A stretch of 32,546 bases of DNA from JACVRW01 sp035705985 (GTDB lineage: Bacteria; Actinomycetota; Thermoleophilia; Solirubrobacterales; Thermoleophilaceae). Where the stretch lies: contig DASSVP010000229.1 in the NCBI GenBank assembly GCA_035705985.1, forward strand, positions 1 to 32,546. The letters run 5' to 3'. The position numbers and the translations under genes were made by a program. Shown piece after piece: positions 14,186-22,116 of this stretch. Position 1 is the stretch's first letter, and every line of letters starts with the position of its first letter. The notes under the pieces were generated by a model. That model did not search any database and was not told where the DNA came from. It worked only from the letters and a program-made list of their open reading frames with translations.

Positions 14186-15155
14186 AGATCAGGCCGAGCT
14201 CCCGCACGCTGTCCCGCTCTTCCTTCAGCTCGTTGACGGTCGCGTCGATCTTGCCGCGCGCGAAGTCGCCGACCTCGAGCCCTTCGGCGATCTCGTAGCT
14301 CCCGCCGCTCAGGCGCACCGGGAAGCTCGACACGAGGCCCTGCTCCACGTCGTAGGCGCCGGGCGACGGCACCGCCATGGATCGGAGGCCGTCCGCGCCC
14401 TGCACCCAGTCGCGCACGTGGTCGATCGCGGCGTTGGCCGCGCTGGCCGCCGATGACGCGCCGCGCGCCTCGATGATCTCGGCGCCGCGCTTGCCCACGC
14501 GCGGGATGTACTCGTTCTCGTACCAGTCCATGTCGACCTGGTCGACCGCGCGCTCGCCCTTGACCTTCGCGTTGAAGAGGTCGGGGAACATCGTGGGCGA
14601 GTGGTTGCCCCAGATCGCGAGATCCTCGACGTCCTCGACGCCCGCTCCCACCTTCTCGGCGAGCTGTGCCACGGCGCGGTTCTCGTCGAGGCGGGTCATC
14701 GCGGAGAAGCGCTCGTTCGGGATGTCGGACGCGTTGTTCATGGCGATGAGGGCGTTCGTGTTGGCGGGGTTGCCCACCACGAGGATCCTCACGTCGTCGG
14801 CCGCGCCGTCGTTCAGCGCCTCGCCCTGCGGCTTGAAGATCTGGCCGTTCGCCTCGAGCAGGTCGGCCCGCTCCATGCCCTTCGAGCGCGGGCGCGCCCC
14901 CACGAGCATCGCGATGTTGACGCCGTCGAATGCCTTCTTGGCGTCGTCGAAGATCTCCGTGGACGCCAGCAGCGGGAAGGCGCAGTCCTGGAGCTCCATG
15001 GCGGTGCCCTCGGCGGCCTTGACGGCGTCGGGGATCTCGAGCAGGCGCAGGTTGATCTTCTCGTCCGGCCCGAGCATCTGCCCGCTCGCGACCCGGAACA
15101 GCAGCGCGTAGCCGATCTGGCCGGCGGCGCCCGTGACAGTGACCGTGGTTGCCAT
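14184..15155 (-). CDS. mdh: Malate dehydrogenase
   Basis: 323 aa NAD-dependent malate dehydrogenase, interconverting malate and oxaloacetate in the TCA cycle. It is of the cytosolic/dimeric type: VTGAAGQIGYALLFRVASG for NAD, LVGARPRSKGMERADLL with substrate arginines, VVGNPANTNALIAMNNA, MTRLDENRA with the catalytic-dyad Asp and Arg, and IWGNHSPTMFPD with the catalytic His. It starts 2 bp after the icd stop, so the two TCA genes form an operon and mdh is likely reached by reinitiating ribosomes. No unusual residues noted. Confidence 0.97.
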   Translation of the reverse strand: MATTVTVTGAAGQIGYALLFRVASGQMLGPDEKINLRLLEIPDAVKAAEGTAMELQDCAFPLLASTEIFDDAKKAFDGVNIAMLVGARPRSKGMERADLLEANGQIFKPQGEALNDGAADDVRILVVGNPANTNALIAMNNASDIPNERFSAMTRLDENRAVAQLAEKVGAGVEDVEDLAIWGNHSPTMFPDLFNAKVKGERAVDQVDMDWYENEYIPRVGKRGAEIIEARGASSAASAANAAIDHVRDWVQGADGLRSMAVPSPGAYDVEQGLVSSFPVRLSGGSYEIAEGLEVGDFARGKIDATVNELKEERDSVRELGLI

Positions 15156-15157
15156 CT

Positions 15158-16240
15158 CTACGGATTCATCTCCTCGATAACAGCGTCGGCAAATTCGCTC
15201 GTACCCACTGCGGACGGATCGTCACGTGAGGGTTTCAGGTCGTAGGTGACCTTGTCGCCCTTGCGGATCACCTCGGCGATGCCGTTCTCCAGGCGCTCGG
15301 AGGCCTCGTCCTCGCCCAGGTGCTTCAGCATCAGCACGCCGGAGAGCATCAGCGCGGTGGGGTTCACCTTGTTCTGGCCCTTGTATTTCGGGGCCGAGCC
15401 GTGCGTGGCCTCGAAGATCGCCCCGTCGGTGCCGATGTTCGCGCCGGGCGCGAGGCCCAGGCCGCCGATCATGCCGGCGCCGAGGTCGGACACGATGTCG
15501 CCGTAGAGGTTCGGCAGCACGATGACGTCGTACTCCTCCGGCCTCGAGACGAGCTGGTTGCAGAGGTTGTCGATGATGCGGTCCTCGAACTCGATGTCCG
15601 GATGGCGCTCGGCCACCTGGCGCGCGACCTCCAGGAAGAGGCCGTCGGAGAACTTCATGATGTTGGCCTTGTGGGCGGCCGTGACCTTCTTGCGGCCGTT
15701 CTCCTCGGCGTACTGGAAGGCGGACTCGACGATCCGCTCCGAGCCGAATACGGAGATCGGCTTGATCGAGATGCCTGTCTCTTCGCGGGTCGGCGAGTCG
15801 AGCTCGTCGGCGAGGAAGGTGCGGAGCTTCTCCACCTCGTCCGAGCCCTTCTCGAACTCGATCCCGGCGTAGAGGTCCTCGGTGTTCTCGCGGACGATCA
15901 CGATGTCCGTCTCGGGGAAACGGGTTCGGACGCCCTCGTAGGCCTTGCAGGGCCGGATGCAGGAGTAGAGGTCGAACTCCTTGCGCAGCGCGACGTTGAT
16001 CGAGCGGTGGCCGGAGCCGACCGGAGTGGTCGTCGGTCCCTTGATCGCGATCCCGCGCTCGCGGATCGAGTCGAGCGTGCGGTCGGGCAGCGGGTTGCCC
16101 TCCTCCTCGTAGACGTCGATCCCGGCGTCCTGCCAGTCCCAGTCGAACTCGACGCCGGTGGCCTCGAGCACGCGCTGGGTCGCCTCCGCGAGCTCAGGTC
16201 CGGTGCCGTCGCCCGGGATGAAGGTGACTCGATGAGCCAA
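15158..16240 (-). CDS. icd: Isocitrate dehydrogenase, NAD-type (IDH/IMDH family)
   Basis: 360 aa. It belongs to the isocitrate/isopropylmalate dehydrogenase family and oxidatively decarboxylates isocitrate to 2-oxoglutarate. Reading for IDH over IMDH: the substrate loop SINVALRKEFDLYSCIRPCKAYEG, and VRENTEDLYAGIEFE (IMDH has VRELTGG). Metal and substrate residues lie in NLYGDIVSDLGAGMIGGLG, and the coenzyme loop is EATHGSAPKYKGQNKVNP. The start is TTG at 16240: AAAGGA lies 5 nt upstream and the protein then begins MAHRVTFIPGDGTGPE as expected. In-frame ORF upstream runs antisense to the site-2 protease gene and was dropped. Homoisocitrate dehydrogenase is a less likely alternative. Confidence 0.88.
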   Translation of the reverse strand: MAHRVTFIPGDGTGPELAEATQRVLEATGVEFDWDWQDAGIDVYEEEGNPLPDRTLDSIRERGIAIKGPTTTPVGSGHRSINVALRKEFDLYSCIRPCKAYEGVRTRFPETDIVIVRENTEDLYAGIEFEKGSDEVEKLRTFLADELDSPTREETGISIKPISVFGSERIVESAFQYAEENGRKKVTAAHKANIMKFSDGLFLEVARQVAERHPDIEFEDRIIDNLCNQLVSRPEEYDVIVLPNLYGDIVSDLGAGMIGGLGLAPGANIGTDGAIFEATHGSAPKYKGQNKVNPTALMLSGVLMLKHLGEDEASERLENGIAEVIRKGDKVTYDLKPSRDDPSAVGTSEFADAVIEEMNP

Positions 16241-16245
16241 AACGG

Positions 16246-16251
16246 TCCTTT
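16246..16251 (-). promoter_or_regulatory. Ribosome-binding site fixing the TTG start of icd
   Basis: AAAGGA on the minus strand is followed by 5 nt and TTG. It is one of the few strong Shine-Dalgarno sites in the window and decides the start. Confidence 0.75.
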
Positions 16252-16303
16252 CTCGTAAGTCTGGTGCGGCCGGATTACTAGCAAGGTCTGCGACGATCCA
16301 ACG

Positions 16304-17464
16304 ATGTTCGGTGGTGGCAGCTCCATCCAGCTCGCCCGCATCTTCGGGATCCGCTTCGGGGTCGATGTCAGCTGGTTCATCATCCTGTTCCTGATCATCT
16401 GGTCGCTGACGGGCTACTACGAGGACGTCGCGCCCGACTCGAACGCGTTCCTGCTCGCCGTGGTGAGCGCGCTGCTGTTCTTCCTGTCGATCCTGCTCCA
16501 CGAGCTCGGGCACGCGGTCGTGGCGATTCGGAACAGGATCCCGATCCTGGGCATCGACCTGATGCTGTTCGGCGGGGTGGCGAAGCTCGGCAAGGACGCC
16601 GACTCGCCGGGAGTCGAGTTCCGCGTGGCGGCGGCCGGGCCGGCGGTCACGGTCCTGATCGCGGCCGTCTGCCTTGGGCTGGGCGCGCTCGTCTCCGGAA
16701 TGTCGGACGCGTTCAGCAGCGCGCAGTTCGACGAGGACGTCGAGGGCGCCACGACGGCCGTGCTCGGCTACCTCGCCTCGATCAACATCCTGCTGCTGCT
16801 GTTCAACCTCATCCCCGCCTTCCCACTGGACGGCGGGCGCATCGCGCGGGCGATCGCTTGGAAGCTGACCGGCGACCGGAACCGAGCGACCCGCTTCGCG
16901 GCCCGGCTCGGGCGCCTCGGCGGGTACGTGATGATCGGCGTGGGCGTGTACCTGTTCGCGCGGGACGACGTGATCTCCGGCGTGTGGCTGGCCTTCATCG
17001 GCTTCTTCCTGGCGGGGGCCGCGCGGTCGGCGGAGGTGCAGGCGGACTTCGCGGGACGGATCGAGCACATCCGGGTGGCGGACGTGATGGACGCGGAGCC
17101 GGTGGCGATCGCTCAGGATGCGTCGGCCGCGGAGGCCGAGCATTCGTTCTTCCTCCGGTATGGCTGGCCGTGGTTCCCGGTCGTCGACTCGAGCGGCCGG
17201 CTCGTGGGGGTCGTGTCGCGGGAGGCGGTCGAGAGCGTCTCCCTGGAGGAGCGGTCCACGCGGCCGGTGTCTTCGGTCATGGCGCGCGACGACGGGGCCA
17301 GCGGCCTACGCGTGCAGGTCGAGGAGCCGCTCGAGAACCTGCTGGGCCAGGAGGGCCTGGCGCGGCTCGGAGCGATCATGGCGGTCGACCGCGACGGCGT
17401 GCTGCGCGGGATCGTCACTGTCGACGCCGTGCGACGCGCGCTGCAGGGAACCGCGCCTGCGTGA
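16304..17464 (+). CDS. Site-2 protease-family (M50) membrane peptidase with CBS domains
   Basis: 386 aa. The zinc site is intact: HELGH (H66, E67, H70) within a membrane helix and the third ligand D176 in NLIPAFPLDGGR. Around six hydrophobic segments cover residues 20-240. The last 130 residues hold a pair of CBS modules: VADVMDAEPVAIAQDAS and RPVSSVMARDD...IMAVDRDGVLRGIVTVD. CBS domains usually sense adenine nucleotides, so proteolysis may respond to energy state. The family cleaves membrane-bound anti-sigma factors or other single-span proteins, but no partner is visible nearby. It is divergent from icd (63-bp gap) and its 3' end overlaps the DUF559 gene by 50 bp. Confidence 0.93.
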   Translation: MFGGGSSIQLARIFGIRFGVDVSWFIILFLIIWSLTGYYEDVAPDSNAFLLAVVSALLFFLSILLHELGHAVVAIRNRIPILGIDLMLFGGVAKLGKDADSPGVEFRVAAAGPAVTVLIAAVCLGLGALVSGMSDAFSSAQFDEDVEGATTAVLGYLASINILLLLFNLIPAFPLDGGRIARAIAWKLTGDRNRATRFAARLGRLGGYVMIGVGVYLFARDDVISGVWLAFIGFFLAGAARSAEVQADFAGRIEHIRVADVMDAEPVAIAQDASAAEAEHSFFLRYGWPWFPVVDSSGRLVGVVSREAVESVSLEERSTRPVSSVMARDDGASGLRVQVEEPLENLLGQEGLARLGAIMAVDRDGVLRGIVTVDAVRRALQGTAPA

Positions 17465-18338
17465 GGAGCTGATTCAGCTCCCGCGCCACCTGCCCCGGTT
17501 CGTTCAACAGCCGCATCCAGGTGACACGGACGACTCGCCAACCCGCAAGGAGCAGCCGTGCATCCTTGATCCGGTCCCGCTCGCGAGCCCGAGCCGTCCC
17601 ATGCGCGGCGCCACCGTCGGTCTCGACGACGAGCGCCTGCTCGCGCCAAACAAAATCGCACTCATAGCCCTCGATGTCGACGTTGACCTCCGGCCGCTCG
17701 ATCCCATGCTCGTCGCATAGAGCCAGAAAGCGCTCCTCGAGCTCCGACCTGGTCCTGGTGGCCCCGGGCGTGTGAACGGCGAGCACTGAGGAGAGGACGC
17801 CCTGGCCCCGCCTTCCTCGCCTGGGCTCGAGCCCGTCGGTGTCGAGCCCCAGGTAATCGGCCTCGTCGATCGCGCGCTCCAGCAGCCGCCGCGGGGCAAC
17901 GTCGGCCAAGTCGACGAGCGTGCGCGCCGGAGTCGTCACTGTGATTCCCTCGCGCCGCACCCGCTCGCCTTCCAGATCCCCCTTGTGGACCCGGATCCCC
18001 GGCCGCCTCCGGTCGGTCGCCGCCGTCACGTGGATCGGCCATCCGCGGTCCCGCAACAGCTCCCACAGAACGGCGGCACTGAAGTGGCTCAGAGCGGCCC
18101 CCTCGCCGCAGGCGAGCACCGCCGCCATGTATCGGCCGTTACGCGTAAGCGACAGGTGACCCACGGCGTACACACCCCGGTGCACACGATGGAGCCTCCG
18201 CCTCCTCACCCGCCAGTCCACGGCATCTGCGCCCAGGCCGAGCCCGACGAGCTGATCGCGCGACACCACCCCGTGCTGCCCGCGCGCCAGGTCCGCGACC
18301 GCCGCGTCCCGGGGGTCCTTCCGATGTTGACCGTGCAT
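17415..18338 (-). CDS. DUF559 endonuclease-like protein with AbiEi-type winged-helix N terminus
   Basis: 307 aa. The first 75 residues resemble the AbiEi_4 wing-helix of type IV antitoxins (VSRDQLVGLGLGADAVDWRVRRRRLHRVHRGVYAVGH). The C-terminal domain is DUF559, a Vsr-like PD-(D/E)xK nuclease fold: GYECDFVWREQALVVETDGGAAHGT, then RDRIKDARLLLAGWRVVRVTW, retaining the Asp and Glu expected at the metal site. Many actinobacterial genomes carry several such genes; their role is unknown and may be in DNA repair, defence or as recent transfers. There is no adjacent AbiEii toxin. The 50-bp tail overlap with the protease gene suggests loose gene ends rather than an operon. Confidence 0.82.
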   Translation of the reverse strand: MHGQHRKDPRDAAVADLARGQHGVVSRDQLVGLGLGADAVDWRVRRRRLHRVHRGVYAVGHLSLTRNGRYMAAVLACGEGAALSHFSAAVLWELLRDRGWPIHVTAATDRRRPGIRVHKGDLEGERVRREGITVTTPARTLVDLADVAPRRLLERAIDEADYLGLDTDGLEPRRGRRGQGVLSSVLAVHTPGATRTRSELEERFLALCDEHGIERPEVNVDIEGYECDFVWREQALVVETDGGAAHGTARARERDRIKDARLLLAGWRVVRVTWMRLLNEPGQVARELNQLLTQARFPAARVARRRQ

Positions 18339-18403
18339 TGCGCGGTTAAGTTCGGAAGGTCCGCTGGTTCGCCCCCTTGGGGTGGCGCGGTGGGGCGTCT
18401 GAA

Positions 18404-18409
18404 TAGACT
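18404..18409 (+). promoter_or_regulatory. -10-like hexamer of the sdhABE operon
   Basis: TAGACT ends 9 nt before the ATG at 18419 and no ribosome site is present. The gap back to the divergent DUF559 gene is 80 bp and shows no clear -35 element. Confidence 0.4.
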
Positions 18410-18418
18410 GCCCGGCCG

Positions 18419-20101
18419 ATGCCTCAGCACGATGTCCTGGTCATTGGGGCCGGCCTCGCCGGCCAGCGGGCGGCGCTGGCCGCTGCCGAGGCGGGGGCGT
18501 CGGTTGGGATCATTTCCAAGGTCCATCCCGTCCGGTCGCATTCGAATGCGGCCCAGGGTGGGATCAACGCGGCGCTCGATCCGCAGGACTCGTGGGAGTC
18601 GCACGCGTTCGACACCGTGAAGGGCTCCGATTACCTCGGGGACCAGGACGCCATCGAGATAATGTGCCGCGAGGCGCCGAACGAGCTCCTAGAACTCGAG
18701 CACCTCGGTGTGACTTTCCACCGCGACGAACGAGGCCGGCTCGGCAGACGCGCATTCGGCGGGGCAAGCGCGGCGCGCACCTACTACGTCGCCGACATCA
18801 CGGGCCAGGCGATCCTCCACGTGCTCTACGAGCAGCTCATGAAATTCGAGGAGGTCACCCGCTACGAGGAGTGGTTCTCCACCGCCCTCGTGCAGGACCA
18901 CGACGGCCGGATCGCGGGAGTCGTGACCCGCAACATACGCGACGGCGCCATGGAGCTGTTCGGCGCGAAGGCCGTCATCCTCGCCACCGGCGGCAACGGC
19001 CAGATCTACGACCCCACGACGAATGCCCTGATCTGCACCGGGGACGGGATCGCAATGGCGTACCGGATCGGCGCTCCGCTGATGGACATGGAGATGATCC
19101 AGTACCACCCCACGACCCTCGCCGGCCTCGGTCTCCTCATCACCGAGGGCGCACGTGGCGAGGGCGCCCACCTCTACAACGCCGAGGGCGAGCGCTTCAT
19201 GGAGAGGTACGCGCCCAACAAGATGGAGCTGGCCAGCCGCGACGTTGTCTCGCGCGCCGAGCAGACCGAGATCAACGAAGGCCGCGGCTTCCCCGACGGC
19301 ACGGTGGCGCTCGACATCACGGTCGTCCCGCGCAAGCGCATCCACGAGGCCCTCCGCGAGATCGTGAACGTGGGCCGCGACTTCGCCGGCGTGGACATCA
19401 CGAGCGAGCCGATCCACATCAAGCCGGGCAACCACTACGTCATGGGCGGCGTGAAGACGGACATCTACGGCCAGACCGCGATCCCCGGCCTCTACGCGGC
19501 GGGCGAGTGCGCCTGCGTGTCCGTGCACGGCGGCAACCGGCTGGGCGCGAACAGCCTCCTGGACACCTTGGTCTTCGGCCGCCGCTCCGGGGAACACGCC
19601 GCTGGAGCGGTCAAGGGCCTACCCCTTTCAGAGCCCTCCAAGGCCTCGCTCAACGACGAGGAAGACCGGATCAGCAAGATCGTCGATCGCAGCGGCACCG
19701 GCCGGCGCGTCTCCGAGCTGAAGGCCGAGCTCGGCAAGACCATGGACAAGTACGTGGCCGTCTTCCGCGACGAGGCTGGGCTGAACGAGGCGCTCGGGAT
19801 CGTCCGCCGCCTCAAGGAGGAGGCCGAGACCGTCGCCGTCGACGACAAGGGCACCGTCTTCAACCAGGACGTGCTCGGGGCGCTCGAGCTCCAGTTCATG
19901 CTCGACAACGCGGAGGCGATCGTGATCTCCGCGATCGAGCGCAAGGAGAGCCGGGGCGCGCAGTTCCGGACCGACTATCCGGACAGGAACGACGACGAAT
20001 GGCTCAAGCACATCAACGTCTCGGCGAACGGCGCCGAGCCCGAGCTCTCCTACTCGCCGGTCACCATGACCCAGTGGGAGCCGCAGGAACGGACGTACTA
20101 G
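18419..20101 (+). CDS. sdhA: Succinate dehydrogenase flavoprotein subunit
   Basis: 560 aa. It carries covalently bound FAD and oxidises succinate to fumarate. FAD motif: VLVIGAGLAGQRAALAAAEAG. RSHSNAAQGGINAAL holds the histidine usually linked to FAD. MEMIQYHPT, ITEGARGEGAHLYN, SRDVVSRAEQTEI, and GECACVSVHGGNRLGANSLLDTLVFGR are all conserved substrate and FAD segments. There is no Tat signal peptide, so it faces the cytoplasm, unlike the periplasmic MfrA enzymes that also use a CCG subunit. The operon continues at once with sdhB (stop TAG then ATG at 20102, no gap) and the CCG-type subunit. The likely role is TCA-cycle succinate:quinone reductase. Confidence 0.96.
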   Translation: MPQHDVLVIGAGLAGQRAALAAAEAGASVGIISKVHPVRSHSNAAQGGINAALDPQDSWESHAFDTVKGSDYLGDQDAIEIMCREAPNELLELEHLGVTFHRDERGRLGRRAFGGASAARTYYVADITGQAILHVLYEQLMKFEEVTRYEEWFSTALVQDHDGRIAGVVTRNIRDGAMELFGAKAVILATGGNGQIYDPTTNALICTGDGIAMAYRIGAPLMDMEMIQYHPTTLAGLGLLITEGARGEGAHLYNAEGERFMERYAPNKMELASRDVVSRAEQTEINEGRGFPDGTVALDITVVPRKRIHEALREIVNVGRDFAGVDITSEPIHIKPGNHYVMGGVKTDIYGQTAIPGLYAAGECACVSVHGGNRLGANSLLDTLVFGRRSGEHAAGAVKGLPLSEPSKASLNDEEDRISKIVDRSGTGRRVSELKAELGKTMDKYVAVFRDEAGLNEALGIVRRLKEEAETVAVDDKGTVFNQDVLGALELQFMLDNAEAIVISAIERKESRGAQFRTDYPDRNDDEWLKHINVSANGAEPELSYSPVTMTQWEPQERTY

Positions 20102-21175
20102 ATGGCTGACTTCACGCTCAAGATCCGCCGCTTTGACCCCGAGTCGGGCGCCCCCGCCTACTGGGCCGACTACGACGTGGACCTCCCGCCCGAGCGTTCG
20201 GTGCTCGACGGCATCCTCCAGGTGAAGGACCGCGAGGACGCCTCGATCGCGATCCGCTGCTCATGCAGGGCGGCGATCTGCGGCTCATGCGGCGTGCGCA
20301 TCAACGGCCACTCCGCGCTCGCCTGCAACACCCGCATCGGCGAGGCCGCGGAGCGCGGCCGCGACGGCGTGATCACCGTCGAGCCGATGGGCAACATGCC
20401 GGTCGTCAAGGACCTGGTGACGGACATGGAGGCCGTGCACTGGAAGAAGGTCCGCCGCGTGGTCCCATGGCTCGTGCCCGCCGAGGAGCCGCCCGAGGGG
20501 CGGGAGTACATCGTCCCGGCCGAGGCCATGCTCGACGTGACCCAGGCGATGGCATGCATCCACTGCGGCGTCTGCGTCTCGGCCTGCCTGTCGCTCGAGG
20601 TGGACCCGGACTTCGTGGGCCCGGCCGCGCTCGCCAAGGCCTACCGCTTCGTGGGCGACCCACGCGACGGCGAGCACGAGGCTCGCCTGAAGGACCTCGC
20701 CGAGGACCCGCACGGCATCTACGACTGCACCCACTGCTTCGCCTGCGTGGAGGTGTGCCCGAAGGATGTGGCGCCCATGAACCAGATCATGCGCCTGCGC
20801 CGCCGCGCCACCGACGACTACGGCATCAAGGACTCGAACAACGGCTACGGCCACGAGAAGGCGTTCACCACGATCATCGAGCGCTGGGGCACGCTGCACG
20901 AGGCCCAGCTGCTGCCGCGCTCCTTCGGCGACGGCTCGCTCGTCAAGGGACAGACGCGCCCGAGCGCCGTCGCCCAGCTCGTGGAGAGCCTGCCGACCGT
21001 CATCCGCGGCCTCAGGTCCGGCAAGGTCACCCCGCGCAAGGCGCTGCTGCACAAGAAGCTGCCGGACCAGAAAGAGGTCCAGAGAATCTTCGACGAGGTC
21101 GAGTCGCACGACGAGCGAATCGAGCTGAACCTGTACATCATCGGCGAGTTGGGCGAGGACGAGGAAAGCGCATGA
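20102..21175 (+). CDS. sdhB: Succinate dehydrogenase iron-sulfur subunit, class E type
   Basis: 357 aa, longer than the usual 230-260. The [2Fe-2S] site is C55-x4-C60-x2-C63-x11-C75. The second cluster motif is C152-x2-C155-x2-C158-x3-C162. The third motif is C209-x2-C212-x2-C215-x3-C219-P. In ordinary SdhB the last one lacks one of these cysteines and holds a [3Fe-4S] centre; the extra Cys212 should allow a [4Fe-4S] cluster, as described for class E enzymes of archaea. The C-terminal 130 residues past the clusters are extra and rich in charged residues, ending in an acidic tail. The stop overlaps the next gene by 4 bp (ATGA). Confidence 0.92.
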   Translation: MADFTLKIRRFDPESGAPAYWADYDVDLPPERSVLDGILQVKDREDASIAIRCSCRAAICGSCGVRINGHSALACNTRIGEAAERGRDGVITVEPMGNMPVVKDLVTDMEAVHWKKVRRVVPWLVPAEEPPEGREYIVPAEAMLDVTQAMACIHCGVCVSACLSLEVDPDFVGPAALAKAYRFVGDPRDGEHEARLKDLAEDPHGIYDCTHCFACVEVCPKDVAPMNQIMRLRRRATDDYGIKDSNNGYGHEKAFTTIIERWGTLHEAQLLPRSFGDGSLVKGQTRPSAVAQLVESLPTVIRGLRSGKVTPRKALLHKKLPDQKEVQRIFDEVESHDERIELNLYIIGELGEDEESA

Positions 21176-22074
21176 AGCTGGCTTACTGGCCCGGGTGTGT
21201 CTCCCGGGGATTCACCCCCGAGCTGCACGGATCGGTTGCCAAGGTCGCGCCGCTGCTCGACCTGGAGCTCGTGGAGCTCGACCGCGCCAACTGCTGCGGC
21301 GCGGGCGTGATCGCCGAGCACAACCAGGAGCTGGCCGACACCCTGAACGCCCGCACGTTCGCGATGGCGCAGAGCGTCGACGGCGCCGCGGGGATGATGA
21401 ACATCTGCTCGACCTGCCAGGGCGCGCAGTCGGAGTGCCAGGAGCGCCTCGACATCAGCGGCAGCTACCGCGCCGAGGTGAACAAGCACCTCGAGGCCGA
21501 GGGCCTGTCCTACCGGGCCGACGGCGGCTGGTGGAACAAGAACTTCCTCTGGATCCTGGCCGAGGAGATCGGCTTCGAAGCGCTCCGCGAGCGCGTGGTG
21601 CGCCCGCTGAGCGGCATGCGGATCGCGCCGTTCTACGGCTGCTACATCGTGCGCCCGACGAAGCGGCTCGGCATCGACGAGCGCCCCGAGCGCGACCAAT
21701 ACCTCGGCCTCCTGATCGAGGCGCTGGGCGGCGAGGCCGTGGAGTACGCGGGCGCGCGCAAGTGCTGCGGCTTCCCGGTCATCACGATGAACCGAACCAC
21801 GTCGCTCCGGCAGGCCGGGCGGCACCTCGCGGACGCGATCGACGCGGGTGCCGACTGCCTCGTCACGCCGTGCCCGCTCTGCCACCTGAATCTCGACCTT
21901 CAGCAGCCGGCCGCACAGCAGTACGTGGAGCGCGACCTGGGGATTCCCGTGCTGCACCTGCCGCAGATGGTCGGACTCGCGCTCGGTCTCGAGCCGAAGG
22001 AGCTCGGGATGGGCAAGCACGTCGTGCCGACGGACGACGTGCAGCGTAAGGTCGCGGATCTCGCGGCCGCCTAG
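21172..22074 (+). CDS. sdhE: CCG-domain (HdrB/SdhE-like) subunit of succinate dehydrogenase
   Basis: 300 aa with two full CCG cysteine-rich domains: C9, C41-C42-G, C79-x2-C82, then C157, C198-C199-G, C234-x2-C237. This is the architecture of heterodisulfide reductase subunit B and of SdhE in class E succinate:quinone reductases, where it binds an unusual iron-sulfur cluster and replaces the classical membrane anchors SdhC/SdhD. It has no membrane spans. It is translationally coupled to sdhB (ATGA), with AGGAAA upstream of the ATG. No small SdhF gene follows. The name SdhE here means this subunit, not the flavinylation factor of enterobacteria. Confidence 0.88.
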   Translation: MKLAYWPGCVSRGFTPELHGSVAKVAPLLDLELVELDRANCCGAGVIAEHNQELADTLNARTFAMAQSVDGAAGMMNICSTCQGAQSECQERLDISGSYRAEVNKHLEAEGLSYRADGGWWNKNFLWILAEEIGFEALRERVVRPLSGMRIAPFYGCYIVRPTKRLGIDERPERDQYLGLLIEALGGEAVEYAGARKCCGFPVITMNRTTSLRQAGRHLADAIDAGADCLVTPCPLCHLNLDLQQPAAQQYVERDLGIPVLHLPQMVGLALGLEPKELGMGKHVVPTDDVQRKVADLAAA

Positions 22075-22081
22075 CCGGGCC

Positions 22082-22114
22082 TAAATTCCTCCCCTCCGGG
22101 TAACCCGAGGGGAG
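22082..22114 (+). promoter_or_regulatory. Promoter plus hairpin that buries the luxR ribosome site
   Basis: TAAATT at 22082-22087 is a good -10 element. CTCCCCTCCGGG (22089-22100), loop TAA, and CCCGAGGGGAG (22104-22114) form a stem with one bulged base. The right arm is the GGGGAG Shine-Dalgarno sequence, 2 nt before the ATG at 22117. Initiation from this -10 would delete part of the left arm, so the full hairpin should form only in read-through transcripts from sdhE. Confidence 0.45.
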
Positions 22115-22116
22115 TC

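Noticed and set aside
15158..17143. 661-codon version of the icd frame
   Set aside because: The extra N-terminal part is antisense to the site-2 protease. A TTG start with AAAGGA gives the family's normal N terminus.
17415..18338. Type IV toxin-antitoxin system
   Set aside because: The AbiEi-like N terminus is fused to DUF559 and no AbiEii toxin gene is adjacent.
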